In this document: piece by piece, positions 1 through 9,517 of the stretch
Layout of the letters: every line of letters begins with the position of its first letter
Position numbering within the stretch: the first letter of the stretch is position 1
From: Falsarthrobacter nasiphocae
GTDB lineage: Bacteria > Actinomycetota > Actinomycetes > Actinomycetales > Micrococcaceae
Direction of reading: 5' to 3'
DNA: 64,000 bases
NCBI RefSeq assembly: GCF_031456275.1
Contig: NZ_JAVDUI010000001.1
Location: forward strand, 558,001-622,000
Position numbers and translations under genes: made by a program
The notes under the pieces: generated by a model
Database searches by the model: none
Told to the model about the DNA's origin: nothing
What the model saw: only the letters and a program-made list of their open reading frames with translations

Positions 1-532
1 TCTTCCGCAGCCGCTCGAATATACTCTTGACCGCTTCCAGACAGGCGTGAAAGTGTGCTTTCTTCAGCACCTCCACCGAGCAGTACCGGAGGACCTCGGG
101 ATGGGTCTTCCGTCGCAGCAGCTCGTCACGGATTGAGGTGGCGACACGGGACGCCTCGTCCAGCGTCTGCGCTTTCGCGCCGCGAACCACTATGCCCTTA
201 TCGTTAACCCTCAGCCCGACGAATGCGAGATGCTCATTAAGCCGGTCCTGGCGGAGCGTGAAGAGATCGGGTTGGCCCCGATATTGGACCGGCTCCATAG
301 CTGCCACGATGAAGGTGATGATCCGCTTCGGATTCCCGAATCGGTTCTGCGCCAAGACGAAGGCCTCGGTGAGGCGAATCCTCTTGGTCGCGCCAGGAGT
401 CGGATCCTGCATGCGAAGACGGGCCAAGAGATCACCGATCTCCCGGCCTGTGAGCCCGTTGTCAGTGTCACCCAAGACTGCTGCCACTTCTGCCATCACG
501 GCGGGTGACCATGCTGGTTCTGGACCGCTCAT
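1..532 (-). CDS. TIGR02391 (Ymh) family protein, partial
   Basis: The reading frame is open from an ATG at 532 to the left edge of the window, so the C-terminus is missing; about 177 residues are visible. The N-terminal half contains a segment LTGREIGDLLARL followed by TKRIRLTEAF. The later part contains HPEVLRYCSVEVLKKAHFHA, the block that typifies the TIGR02391/Ymh family (usually 250-300 residues, biochemical function unknown). Members often sit beside restriction-modification or other defence genes. Here the gene lies 51 bp downstream of the restriction subunit on the same strand, so it is probably the third gene of that operon. The family assignment comes from motif memory, not a search, and a role in defence is inferred from position only. 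Confidence 0.8.
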   Translation of the reverse strand, partial: MSGPEPAWSPAVMAEVAAVLGDTDNGLTGREIGDLLARLRMQDPTPGATKRIRLTEAFVLAQNRFGNPKRIITFIVAAMEPVQYRGQPDLFTLRQDRLNEHLAFVGLRVNDKGIVVRGAKAQTLDEASRVATSIRDELLRRKTHPEVLRYCSVEVLKKAHFHACLEAVKSIFERLRK

Positions 533-583
533 CTGTATCCCGCTTTGTCATCCCCAGGAAAAGACATGAACCGGGCGTCACAA

Positions 584-3166
584 TCAGTAGTCACTGGCCA
601 CTTCCGACTCGTACAACGCCCTAGCGCTCTCGGCACCGCGGATCGACTCGCGTACACTCGGTTTCGTGATGTCCAGGACCCGGAGCACACCGCCCGTTTC
701 GGCCACGGACTCGATGCGGCGGAAGTCATCTGCGAAGCGCTCGGCGAAGGCCGCGAGGCCTCGCAGTTTCGGCAGTGCATCGGAGAGATGATGGCCGTGT
801 GGGTCTACGAGGTCCACAGCGACGCTGCCGTCGTGGTTGGTTCCGAAGAACAGGAAGTCCGGGCGTAGCGCCTTCCAGTCCTCCATCTCGTCTTTGTAGG
901 CCACCGCGAGAGATTCCTTCGTGGCGCGGTCGGGATTGCGGTACCAGCCTTGAAAACCCGGCTGGGCGGCCTCGGAATCGAGGACCTTACGCTCCCACTC
1001 GTTCAACGTGATCGGAACCGTGCCGTCGTCCGCAGCGAGCAGGTGCATCTCGCGGGTGGGCAGGTCCTCCTCAGTGCCGTCGGGATGACGCACCTTGGTG
1101 TCAGCCTGGCCGTTCTTCGGAACGAAGAGTGTGATCGGTTCGGGCGTCGTCGACATCGACTCCAGCCCGTCGTAATCGGCCTGGCGTTCGTCGCTCAGTC
1201 CCTTTCGTGCCACGCGGGTGCGCGTGAGCCACTCGCGGGACAGAGCATCGGCCTCGTGCTCGACCGCCTGGGCGATCTCGTGTACTCGGCCGAGTGAGGC
1301 GACGGTGATGTGCGCTTCGAGGAGGTCGTCCTCGTCTCCGTCCGGCCCGACGAGGTGGTCGACGTAGGACGAGCACAGCGATGGACTCAATATCCGCGTG
1401 GCTGTGCGGTAGTAGTCCTCGATGGCGCGAGGGTCGGCACTCACGGAGAACGCGCGATAGGAGAACCCGCCACCGACTCTGCCGCGGACTTCCTCGCCCT
1501 CCATCGTGAGCACGTCTTCGCGCGCATTCTCAAGCTTCTCCCGGTACTGGACGGCACGACCGTCGAGCACGGCATGGAGATGCCTGTGCGCCTTCTCTAC
1601 AGCCTCGTCCACGAGGTGGTCCTTCGAGAGCGCCGTCGCCAGGGCGGTGAGCCGACGGATGGGTTTGACGTTCTTTTTGGGGATTGTCACCGACGGGATG
1701 GCTGCGAAGCGCTCCCACACTGCCTGGCCGATCGCCGGGTTCGGGTACAGCGGGATTGGGTCGAACAGCACTCGGCGCCCGAGGCCTCCGCCGCCGTCCT
1801 CTCCTTCGTCGGCGTCCTTGCTCGTCGCGCCCTTCATCAGCAGTTCCGCGACTCCGGTGGCGGTCTTGCGATCGAAGAGCGGTAGCAGGCAGTCTACCGA
1901 GTTGAGCAGTTCGTTACCGGGGATGCGCCGGGCGAGCGGTGTGCGCATCATCCGTCCGAGCAACTGTGTGATGTGCGTACGGTCCCTGGCGGGACGGAAT
2001 GAGACGAGCACCTCGGCGCGCGGGCAGTCCCAGCCGGTCGAGATCGCGCTCTTGGCGAGCAGCACACGTACGTGCGTGGCGTCCTGGACCCGCTGCGGTT
2101 CGATGTACGGCACGACCTGCTGTCCGATGGTCAGGTCCGTGTGCTCGCCGAAGACGTTCGCCACGGCGTCATAGGGCAGCTCCGGCCAGGCCTCGTGGAT
2201 CGTGTCCAGTGTCCGGGTGAGGGTCTCCTGCGAGGGCTTGTCCCCGACCTGGACCACCAGCAGTGGGCGAACGGCTTCGGACTCGCCCTGCTCGCGCGCA
2301 TAGTCCTGCCACGCGCTCTCGGAGGCCTTGATCTTCTCTACGGCTTTGGTCAGCAGCACGGTCTCGAACGCGCCGTCCTCGGCAGGGATCGACAGCGCGA
2401 TGTCGTCCTTGAGGAGCCCTGACGCCTGCACCAGCGCGGAGTCCACCTGTACCGACGGCAGGGCGTCACGGCCCTTGGCGTCCTTCATCGCGCTCTCGAA
2501 CCGCTCAACCGTGGCGGAGATGCCGAAGACGACCGGCATCGCAGGCACGCTGCCCTGGCCGTTGATTAGTCGTTGCACGATGGTGGACCGTTCGCGTGCG
2601 CGCGTGCCCATGCCGCGGTGCGCCTCGTCCAGCACGAGGTAGAGCGTCAGATCTTCGTTGACGATCGTGTTCGTGATCGTGTCGTAGATTGAAGACTGAA
2701 CCTCGTCGGGGCGAGGCTCGAGACCTGGCAGCGTATTATCGCCGCTGGCATCCGGTGCACCCTTGACCAGGCGCGAGTTCTTACTCAGCTTCTGGGTATT
2801 GAGGAAGTAGACGTTACCTGGCCGAAAGGTCGGCTCGGCGAATGTCGTTGGCACGACCCGCAGTCGATGGTCGAGCTCGCTGGCCGCTGCCTGGATACGC
2901 GCACGCGACTGCTCGTTCAACGCCGGGTCGTCCGAGAACCACAGCACGACGGCGCCCGGGTCACCGGCCACGTCGAACTCGTCGTTGCCGAAGAAGAGCG
3001 ATTCGATCACAGCGGCGGCCATGACGGTCTTTCCAGCACCTGTCGTGGCGCTCAGTGAGAACTGCGAGAGCGCGCCGTAGCGACGGTAGGAGTCGCGCGC
3101 ACGGTCCAGGTTCCGCAGCACGTCACGGACGGCCTCGGCCTGGTAGTCCTTCAGCGTGTACTCCAC
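584..3166 (-). CDS. res: Type III restriction-modification system Res-like helicase/endonuclease subunit
   Basis: A DEAD/DEAH-type superfamily 2 translocase of about 860 residues. Visible motifs in order are Walker A (TGAGKT), DEAH (VLDEAHRG), motif III (ISAT) and motifs V/VI (STGWDCPRAEVLVSFRPARD then QLLGRMMRTP). The GTG start at 3166 shares one base with the TAG stop of the upstream methyltransferase gene. The open frame continues upstream to 3445, but that part is arginine-rich shadow sequence of mod. The C-terminus reads RPDFLFF...AVDLVDPHGHHL. This sits where Res proteins carry the PD-(D/E)XK nuclease, but the usual D/E-X-K is not obvious, so cleavage activity is uncertain. The protein would act with the methyltransferase subunit to restrict unmodified DNA. 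Confidence 0.85.
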   Translation of the reverse strand: MEYTLKDYQAEAVRDVLRNLDRARDSYRRYGALSQFSLSATTGAGKTVMAAAVIESLFFGNDEFDVAGDPGAVVLWFSDDPALNEQSRARIQAAASELDHRLRVVPTTFAEPTFRPGNVYFLNTQKLSKNSRLVKGAPDASGDNTLPGLEPRPDEVQSSIYDTITNTIVNEDLTLYLVLDEAHRGMGTRARERSTIVQRLINGQGSVPAMPVVFGISATVERFESAMKDAKGRDALPSVQVDSALVQASGLLKDDIALSIPAEDGAFETVLLTKAVEKIKASESAWQDYAREQGESEAVRPLLVVQVGDKPSQETLTRTLDTIHEAWPELPYDAVANVFGEHTDLTIGQQVVPYIEPQRVQDATHVRVLLAKSAISTGWDCPRAEVLVSFRPARDRTHITQLLGRMMRTPLARRIPGNELLNSVDCLLPLFDRKTATGVAELLMKGATSKDADEGEDGGGGLGRRVLFDPIPLYPNPAIGQAVWERFAAIPSVTIPKKNVKPIRRLTALATALSKDHLVDEAVEKAHRHLHAVLDGRAVQYREKLENAREDVLTMEGEEVRGRVGGGFSYRAFSVSADPRAIEDYYRTATRILSPSLCSSYVDHLVGPDGDEDDLLEAHITVASLGRVHEIAQAVEHEADALSREWLTRTRVARKGLSDERQADYDGLESMSTTPEPITLFVPKNGQADTKVRHPDGTEEDLPTREMHLLAADDGTVPITLNEWERKVLDSEAAQPGFQGWYRNPDRATKESLAVAYKDEMEDWKALRPDFLFFGTNHDGSVAVDLVDPHGHHLSDALPKLRGLAAFAERFADDFRRIESVAETGGVLRVLDITKPSVRESIRGAESARALYESEVASDY

Positions 3167-5220
3167 TACAGGGTCCTTCCTGTGTTGATCTCGAAGTTCT
3201 GCAGGTAGCTCTCGTAGAGGCGGACCGGGGAGACGCCATCGGGCAGCTCGCGGCACACCATCTGGAAAGCGGAGTCGTCGTCGGTGACGATGAACGCGTT
3301 CACCACACCCTCGGTCGCTGCGACCGCAGCCGTGAACTGGCTCGAGCGGTCGAGGTCGGTCAGGACTCCGTACGCCTCTGCCACGTCCCAGCCCGCGTCC
3401 CCCAGCTCGGTGATGATCCGGCCGCGCGAGCCGGCACGCAGCCACAGCATCGGCGCGATGCGTTCGAACGCGCGGTTGTGGCGCACCGACAGCGGTGCCT
3501 CGTATGTGAGGTTGAAGAACTCAGCGTTGGCAGCGGTCTCGCTGAAGGCGTTCAGAAGCCTGGGTTTCGTCTTCGACTCGAACACGCCCAGCGCTTCCCA
3601 CTCCGGGTCGCCTGCACGATGCCCGGCAGCAGCCAATACCTTTCGATCGGCCTTGCTCAATTCATTGTTCGTGACGATGATCGAGCGGCGGCTCCCACCG
3701 TCCTCTGCATTCATCGCCGCGACCGCGTGTGCCGTGGTGCCGGAACCCGCGAAAAAGTCGAGGATGACCGCGTCGGGCGAATTGTTCGCCCACTTGACGA
3801 GCTGCTTGATGAGGCGAATCGGCTTCTTACCGTTTGCGAACCCGACGCCTCCCTCGTTCGAGACGTGCCCCATGTCGGAGTGGAAACCTCGCCAGAGATC
3901 GCCGCGGATCACTGTCCTACCGAAGCGTGGCAGGTAGTCATCGGACAACCGGTAGTTCCGGTCCAGCGTGTAGAGCTGCCAGACCTTACCTTTTCCGGAG
4001 CGCGTGAGCCGATACGTGCGCCCATCGGTCTGGTGCTCAACCCATCGTCCGATCGGGACGTCAACGCTCCTCCCCGAGACCGGCGGCGTATCAGTGCGCC
4101 CAATGCGAGTCAGGTTGCTGAGGATGAACTCTCGCGCAGCCGCCGACGCTGAGAGGAGTAAGTCCATCCCCGGAGCTCCGATGAAGGTCCCCTTGAGCTT
4201 GCCGGTCTTGCGAACGAGTTCGAAGCGCTCGATGTCTGCGCGCACAGACGGTTCCTCATCGAGCCTCTGGTACAGCGACTCGGTGGTGCCGTCATCGTTT
4301 AGCCACAGTGGGTAGTTGGCATCCCACTTCTCGATGCCGTCATAGAGCGGTGTGTGCCTAACCTCGATGTCGAACGCCGGAGACTTCCGGTAGATCAGCA
4401 CGTACTCAACATTCTTGACGATCGTGCCCTGCTGCGCGTTCGTCGTCTTCGGCCCGGATGTCGTGGACATCTCTACCGCCAGTTGGGCTACATGGTTCTC
4501 AACGCCGAAGATCTGCTCCATCAGCATCCGCAACCGGTGCTGCTCGTCGTCACCGATCGACACCATGATCGCCCCGCTGGGCTTGAGCAACTCGCGCGCG
4601 ATACGTAGCCGACGATCCATGAAGGCCAGCCACTTCGAGTGCTGGTAGTCGTCGTCTGCGTCCACGTAGTCGTCGTTGTACAGCCATGCGAACTTCCCGC
4701 CAGTGTTGTAGGGCGGGTCGATGTAGATGAGGTCGACCGACTCCTGGTGCGTGTAGGTCAGCATTTCGAGCGCGTGATAGTTCTCGGCGTTGATCACCGT
4801 GTGGAAGGGCTTACTCGGCGCATGCTCGACGCGACCTGTCTCAACGAGGCCCGGGTAGATGCGGTCTCGGAACTCTGCGACGACCACAAGGGCATCCTCG
4901 ATCTCAGCACGGGTATCGGGCTCATCGGCGTCGAGCTCGACAAGGTGGACCACACGCTGCCCGTTCACCCGCTCGACCCGCACGGCGCGCCAGAGCCGAT
5001 GATCGCTCTGTACAGCGGTCCCCCGAGGCGGTAGCACCCGCACCTTGTCGCCTCGGCGTACAGGTCGACCGGGGAGCTCGACAGCCTCAGGCTGGTGCGG
5101 CTCGAAAACCAGACCAAAGGTACGGCGCTTAATCAACTCAACAACCTCGGCCTCCAGGTCAGCCCCGAGCTGGGGGTCAACTTTTCGAGCCTGCCGTAAT
5201 AACTCAGTCAGTCTGGACAC
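3166..5220 (-). CDS. mod: Type III-like site-specific DNA methyltransferase (Mod, adenine-N6)
   Basis: The 684-residue protein has methyltransferase motif IV DPPY (residues about 168-171, in IYIDPPYNTGGKF) before the SAM-binding motif I FAGSGTT (about 490-496). That is the beta-class order found in type III Mod subunits. The DPPY signature predicts N6-adenine methylation. The roughly 320 residues between the motifs, with no other recognised domain, probably include the target recognition domain. The gene opens an operon: its stop overlaps the res start by one base, and a TIGR02391 gene follows res. The Mod subunit gives sequence specificity to both methylation and cleavage. The recognition site cannot be read from sequence. 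Confidence 0.88.
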   Translation of the reverse strand: MSRLTELLRQARKVDPQLGADLEAEVVELIKRRTFGLVFEPHQPEAVELPGRPVRRGDKVRVLPPRGTAVQSDHRLWRAVRVERVNGQRVVHLVELDADEPDTRAEIEDALVVVAEFRDRIYPGLVETGRVEHAPSKPFHTVINAENYHALEMLTYTHQESVDLIYIDPPYNTGGKFAWLYNDDYVDADDDYQHSKWLAFMDRRLRIARELLKPSGAIMVSIGDDEQHRLRMLMEQIFGVENHVAQLAVEMSTTSGPKTTNAQQGTIVKNVEYVLIYRKSPAFDIEVRHTPLYDGIEKWDANYPLWLNDDGTTESLYQRLDEEPSVRADIERFELVRKTGKLKGTFIGAPGMDLLLSASAAAREFILSNLTRIGRTDTPPVSGRSVDVPIGRWVEHQTDGRTYRLTRSGKGKVWQLYTLDRNYRLSDDYLPRFGRTVIRGDLWRGFHSDMGHVSNEGGVGFANGKKPIRLIKQLVKWANNSPDAVILDFFAGSGTTAHAVAAMNAEDGGSRRSIIVTNNELSKADRKVLAAAGHRAGDPEWEALGVFESKTKPRLLNAFSETAANAEFFNLTYEAPLSVRHNRAFERIAPMLWLRAGSRGRIITELGDAGWDVAEAYGVLTDLDRSSQFTAAVAATEGVVNAFIVTDDDSAFQMVCRELPDGVSPVRLYESYLQNFEINTGRTL

Positions 5221-5277
5221 GGATCAGACTCCTTCATCGCCGGGCGTCGCACTTTTCAGCACCTCGAGCTTGCCGAC

Positions 5278-6363
5278 CTACACGTTAAACCGGAACTCCA
5301 CTACGTCGCCGTCCTGCATGACGTAGTCCTTGCCTTCCATGCGGACCTTGCCCTGGGCCTTCGCGTCGGCCTTGGACCCGGCCGCCACGAGGTCCTCGAA
5401 CGAGACGACCTCGGCCTTGATGAAGCCCCGCTCAAAGTCGGAGTGGATGACGCCAGCGGCCTGGGGTGCGGTGTCGCCCACCTGAATGGTCCAGGCGCGC
5501 GCTTCCTTGGGCCCCGCCGTGAGGTACGTCTGGAGGCCGAGCGTCCGGAATCCGACGCGCGCGAGCTGGTCCAGACCGGACTCGGTCTGACCGTTCATTT
5601 CCAGCATTTCGCGGGCCTCTTCTTCCGAGAGCTCCACGAGGTCGGCCTCAAGCTTTGCGTCGAGGAACACGGCCTCGGCCGGCGCCACGAGCTCCCGGAG
5701 TTCCTGCTGCTTTCCCTTGCTGCCAAGCACGGCGTCGTCCACATTGAAGACGTAGATGAAGGGCTTGGCGGTGAGAAGACCGAGTTCCCGGAGGAATTCC
5801 ATGTCCAACTCGCCGGAGGAAACGGCGGAGAAAACGGTGTCGCCGCGCTCGAGGACCGCGAGCGCTCCCTGGAGCGCCTGGAGCTCGGCCGCGTCACGCT
5901 TCTTGATCTTCACTTCCTTCTCCACGCGCGGAATGGCCTTTTCCACGGTCTGGAGGTCCGCGAGGATGAGCTCGGTGTTGATGGTCTCGCGGTCAGAGGC
6001 GGGATCAACCTTGCCGTCAACGTGAATGACGTCGGGATCCTCAAAGACGCGCACAACCTGGGCAATGGCCGCGGCCTCGCGGATGTTCGCAAGGAACTGG
6101 TTTCCGAGCCCCTCGCCCTCGGACGCGCCGCGCACAATGCCGGCGATATCCACGAAGGAGACGGTCGCGGGGAGAATCGTCTGCGAGCCGAAGATTTCGG
6201 CCAGCTTTCCGAGCCGTTCATCCGGCAGGCTCACCACGCCGACATTCGGCTCGATCGTCGCGAACGGATAGTTCGCGGCGAGCACGGTCTGGCGCGTCAG
6301 CGCGTTGAACAGGGTTGACTTGCCGACGTTGGGCAGTCCGACGATTCCGATAGTAAGAGCCAC
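5278..6363 (-). CDS. ychF: Redox-regulated ATPase YchF (Obg-like GTPase family)
   Basis: The 361-residue protein begins with the P-loop GLPNVGKST at residues 9-17, followed by the family block AANYPFATIEPNVGVV. The guanine-specifying NKxD motif is replaced by NVDD, as is usual in YchF proteins, which prefer ATP. The C-terminal ~85 residues form the TGS domain, ending GDVVEFRFNV. YchF binds ribosomes and is linked to oxidative stress and translation control. The length matches the family (about 360). The gene stands alone on the minus strand, 57 bp upstream of mod; it is a core gene next to the restriction cassette. Confidence 0.96.
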   Translation of the reverse strand: MALTIGIVGLPNVGKSTLFNALTRQTVLAANYPFATIEPNVGVVSLPDERLGKLAEIFGSQTILPATVSFVDIAGIVRGASEGEGLGNQFLANIREAAAIAQVVRVFEDPDVIHVDGKVDPASDRETINTELILADLQTVEKAIPRVEKEVKIKKRDAAELQALQGALAVLERGDTVFSAVSSGELDMEFLRELGLLTAKPFIYVFNVDDAVLGSKGKQQELRELVAPAEAVFLDAKLEADLVELSEEEAREMLEMNGQTESGLDQLARVGFRTLGLQTYLTAGPKEARAWTIQVGDTAPQAAGVIHSDFERGFIKAEVVSFEDLVAAGSKADAKAQGKVRMEGKDYVMQDGDVVEFRFNV

Positions 6364-6512
6364 GGAACCTCATCCTACCGGCTCGCCTTCCGCTCGCCCT
6401 TGATGCGCACGACGACGCAGCCGCCGCACCCCGTCCCCCTGACATTCGTCACCCACAACTCGTGACGCAGCCCCCTGCCCGCGCGGGCCTCCGCCGCCGG
6501 AGAGTTGATGAC

Positions 6513-7448
6513 ATGAACAGCCTTCTCGAATCCGCCGGCGCCCCGACCATCCGCATCACCGGCGTCGCCAAGAGCTTCGCCACCAAGACCTCCCGCCGCG
6601 TCGAGGCCGTCAAGGACGTGTCCCTGACGGTCGCCCCTGGCGAGGTCGTCGCCCTCCTCGGCCCCAACGGCGCGGGCAAGACCACCACCCTGGACCTCCT
6701 CCTCGGCCAGACGGAGCCAGACGCGGGGTCGGTGGAGGTCTTCGGGGCCAGCCCCGTGTCTGCGATCCGCGCGGGCCGCGTCTCCGCCCTCCTCCAGACG
6801 GGTGGCCTCCTCCCGGACGCCACGGTGCGGGAAACCGTCACCACCATTGCGGCCCTCCACCGCAGCACCATCGGCGTGGACGAGGCCATGGAGCGGGCCG
6901 GCATCACGGAGATCGCGGGCCGCCGCGTCTCGAAGTGCTCGGGCGGCCAGCAGCAGCGCCTCAAGTTCGCCCTGGCGCTCCTCCCGGACCCGGACCTCTT
7001 GGTCCTCGACGAGCCCACGGCCGGCATGGACGTCACCGCGCGCCGCGACTTCTGGGCGTCCATGCGCGAGCAGGCCGCCAGCGGCCGCACCGTCCTCTTC
7101 GCCACGCACTATCTGGAGGAGGCCGAGTCGTTCGCGGACCGGGTCGTCCTCATGGCCCGCGGCCGAATCGTGGCGGACGGAACGGTCTCCGAACTGCGCG
7201 CGCTGGGCGGCGGCAGCCTCGTCAGCTGCGACCTCCCGGAGGGCGCAGCCACCGGCGGCCTCCCCGGGGTCGTCTCCGAGGAGCGCAGGGGCGGGCGCGT
7301 CCTCTTCTCCTCTCAGGACCCTGACGCCCTGGCCCGGGCGCTCCTGACCACGACGACGGCGTCCCGGCTCGAGGTCCGCCCCGCCAGCCTCGAGGACGCG
7401 TTCATGCGCCTGACGGGCGAGGGGCTGACCGAGCCCACCGCCAATTAG
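6513..7448 (+). CDS. ABC transporter ATP-binding protein (DrrA/NatA-type exporter)
   Basis: The 311-residue ATPase shows Walker A GPNGAGKT (residues 50-57), signature CSGGQQQ (142-148) and Walker B LLVLDEP (162-168), followed by the AGMD D-loop. The long C-terminal extension of about 80 residues is typical of ATPases that pair with ABC-2 permeases. I chose the ATG at 6513, because the upstream in-frame part (from 6462) lacks coding character. The permease follows after 44 bp, then a sensor kinase and regulator, so this is a four-gene export-and-sensing unit. Its substrate (drug, lipid or peptide) is unknown; related units answer antibiotic or envelope stress. Confidence 0.92.
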   Translation: MNSLLESAGAPTIRITGVAKSFATKTSRRVEAVKDVSLTVAPGEVVALLGPNGAGKTTTLDLLLGQTEPDAGSVEVFGASPVSAIRAGRVSALLQTGGLLPDATVRETVTTIAALHRSTIGVDEAMERAGITEIAGRRVSKCSGGQQQRLKFALALLPDPDLLVLDEPTAGMDVTARRDFWASMREQAASGRTVLFATHYLEEAESFADRVVLMARGRIVADGTVSELRALGGGSLVSCDLPEGAATGGLPGVVSEERRGGRVLFSSQDPDALARALLTTTTASRLEVRPASLEDAFMRLTGEGLTEPTAN

Positions 7449-7492
7449 GCACCCACACCAATCACCCCGCCGAACTCACCCTGAGGAATCCC

Positions 7493-8251
7493 ATGAATCT
7501 CTTCGCTTATCTCCGCCTGGAGCTGGCCCGCGCGGTCCGCAACATTTTCCAGATCCTCTTCAGCATCCTGTTGCCCGCCTTCATGTTCATCGTTTTCGGC
7601 GGAACGCAGGACTACAAGGACGTGCCCGTTCACGACGGCAACATCGCCGCCACGATCATGATCGGCATGGCCCTCTACGGGGCGGTCGTGAATTCGACGT
7701 CCATCGCGGCGTCCTCCGCCGTGGAAATGAGCCACGGGTGGGGCCGCCAGCTGCGTCTCACGGCGCTTCGCCCGGGCCAGTACGCGCTCGTCAAGGCCCT
7801 CACGTGCCTGTGCCTCGCCGCGCTCCCCGTGGCCACCGTGTTTATTTTGGGTGCCTTCATGGGCTCGAAGATGCCGCTCTCCCAGTGGGCCGCCACCGCA
7901 TTTCTCGCCTGGATTCTCTCGACGGTCTTCTCGCTCTACGGCCTGGCGATCGGCATGACGTTCTCCTCCGAGGCCGCGCCAGGCATCGCCTCAGGCAGCC
8001 TCGTCCTGTGGGCGTTCCTCGGAAACCTCTTCGCCCCGCTGAGCGGCACCCTCCTGGACATCGGCCGCCTCACGCCGCTCTACGGCATCCGGGGTCTGGC
8101 CGCCTATCCCGTGACCCGCGGAGACATTCCCAACGGCGCCACGATGGGGAACGACCCCCTCTGGGCCCTCATCCTCAACACCGTCGCCTGGGTCATCATC
8201 CTGGGCGCCCTCGCCGCGGCCGCGTTCCGCCGCCGCGCCGGCCGCCGCTGA
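7493..8251 (+). CDS. ABC-2 type transporter permease
   Basis: A 252-residue integral membrane protein with about six hydrophobic segments. The first is IFQILFSILLPAFMFIVFGG, and the C-terminus is arginine-rich (FRRRAGRR) and presumably cytoplasmic. The central region SGSLVLWAFLGNLFAPLSG matches the ABC-2 permease pattern. The start follows a good ribosome site (TGAGGAATCCC then ATG). It should dimerise and couple with the ATPase encoded just upstream. No substrate-binding or periplasmic domain is visible, in keeping with an exporter. Confidence 0.88.
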   Translation: MNLFAYLRLELARAVRNIFQILFSILLPAFMFIVFGGTQDYKDVPVHDGNIAATIMIGMALYGAVVNSTSIAASSAVEMSHGWGRQLRLTALRPGQYALVKALTCLCLAALPVATVFILGAFMGSKMPLSQWAATAFLAWILSTVFSLYGLAIGMTFSSEAAPGIASGSLVLWAFLGNLFAPLSGTLLDIGRLTPLYGIRGLAAYPVTRGDIPNGATMGNDPLWALILNTVAWVIILGALAAAAFRRRAGRR

Positions 8252-8356
8252 CCGGCACGGCCAGCCCACTGCCCCGTCCCCAGCCCCACCCCCAGCGGGC
8301 GCACCGCCCCACCGATCCCCACCCCGCCGACCACCCGCACTACGATCGGAGTCATC

Positions 8357-9517
8357 ATGAACACCACGCGGACTCGCCCAGCCCGGTCAGACGGCCGCGC
8401 GTCCACTGTTGCATTCGCCTCCATCTGGCTCGTCTTCCTCTTCATCCCCACGGTCGCCGTCGCATCCAGCGGGGCACCCCAGGGCCACAAGCTCCTGGCC
8501 TACGCGGGGCTTGCCCTCTTCGCGCTCGTCTACGTGGCCGCGTTCCGGGAACCGGCCCTCGCCGCCAGGGAACCCGCGGCGGCATCGCCTGCGAGCACCG
8601 CGCCCGGGGCGGCCGCCCAGCACGCCTCCGCGTTGCGGGCCCTGGACCGGCGGACGGCCGCATTCGTCGCCGTCGAGCTTGTCCTGGCGGCCCTGATCTG
8701 GCCCGCGGCGTCCCTCGCCGCACTCTCTCTCGCCCCGTATTTTGCGGCGCTCCTCCTCTTCCACTCCCCCATGCGGCGGGCTCCCTGGATCGTCGGGGGT
8801 GTTGTGGCCGCAGGCGCCGTCGTCGCCCTCCTCAGCGGACGCCTCGGCGAGGTGGGCAGCGCGTGGGCCATTGTGGGCCCGGGAATTGGCGTGGTGTGCG
8901 TCTTTGCGGGGCGCCTGGCCGAGCACGCCTCAGACCAGCGGGTGGCCGCCCAGCGCCGCGTGGACGTCCTCCAGGAGCGCCACCGCATCAGCCGCGACGT
9001 CCACGACCTCCTGGGGCACTCGCTCTCCGTCCTCGCCGTGAAATCCGAGCTCGCGTCCCGGCTCGTGGACGCGGACCCCGCACGCGCCCGCGCCGAGCTC
9101 GAGGACATTTCGCGCATCAGCCGCGAGGCCCTCGCCGAGGTCCGCTCCACCGTCACCGACCTCCGCTCCCCTGACCTCGCCTCCGCGCTGTCCGGGGCTC
9201 GCGCTGCGCTTCAGAGCGCGGGAATCCGCGCCACGGTCAGGGGCGAGGGGACGACGACGCCACACGCGGCGCTCTTCGCCTGGGCGCTCCGCGAGGCCGT
9301 GACCAACGTCCTGCGGCATTCGGGGGCGAGGCGGTGCGAGATCTCCATCCAGCCGGAGGAGCTGAGCATCGTGGATGACGGCGTGGGCCTTGACGGGGCG
9401 GCCTGGGGCAACGGGCTCGAGGGGCTGAGGTCGCGCGTCGAATCGGCGGGCGGGCAGCTTGAGCTGGCCCCGGGCGCCAGGACAGGAACGCGACTCACCG
9501 TGAGGATGGAGCCATGA
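8357..9517 (+). CDS. Sensor histidine kinase (HisKA_3/NarL-type, DesK-like)
   Basis: The 386-residue kinase has about five to six N-terminal membrane segments (residues about 18-190) and a short alanine-rich loop near 70-95. The dimerisation/phosphoacceptor box RHRISRDVHDLLGHSL puts the predicted phospho-histidine near residue 216. A HATPase_c domain follows from about 295 (LREAVTNVLRHSGA; DDGVGLDG; GLEGLRSRV). With no large extracellular domain, the signal is probably sensed within the membrane. It overlaps the response regulator by four bases (ATGA), so the two are translationally coupled. The neighbouring ABC-2 transporter is the obvious regulatory target (inference). Confidence 0.93.
   Translation: MNTTRTRPARSDGRASTVAFASIWLVFLFIPTVAVASSGAPQGHKLLAYAGLALFALVYVAAFREPALAAREPAAASPASTAPGAAAQHASALRALDRRTAAFVAVELVLAALIWPAASLAALSLAPYFAALLLFHSPMRRAPWIVGGVVAAGAVVALLSGRLGEVGSAWAIVGPGIGVVCVFAGRLAEHASDQRVAAQRRVDVLQERHRISRDVHDLLGHSLSVLAVKSELASRLVDADPARARAELEDISRISREALAEVRSTVTDLRSPDLASALSGARAALQSAGIRATVRGEGTTTPHAALFAWALREAVTNVLRHSGARRCEISIQPEELSIVDDGVGLDGAAWGNGLEGLRSRVESAGGQLELAPGARTGTRLTVRMEP

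Noticed and set aside
3167-3445. Upstream extension of the res frame
   Set aside because: The extension is Arg/Gly-rich and lies inside mod; the GTG at 3166 overlaps the mod stop and begins the homologous protein.
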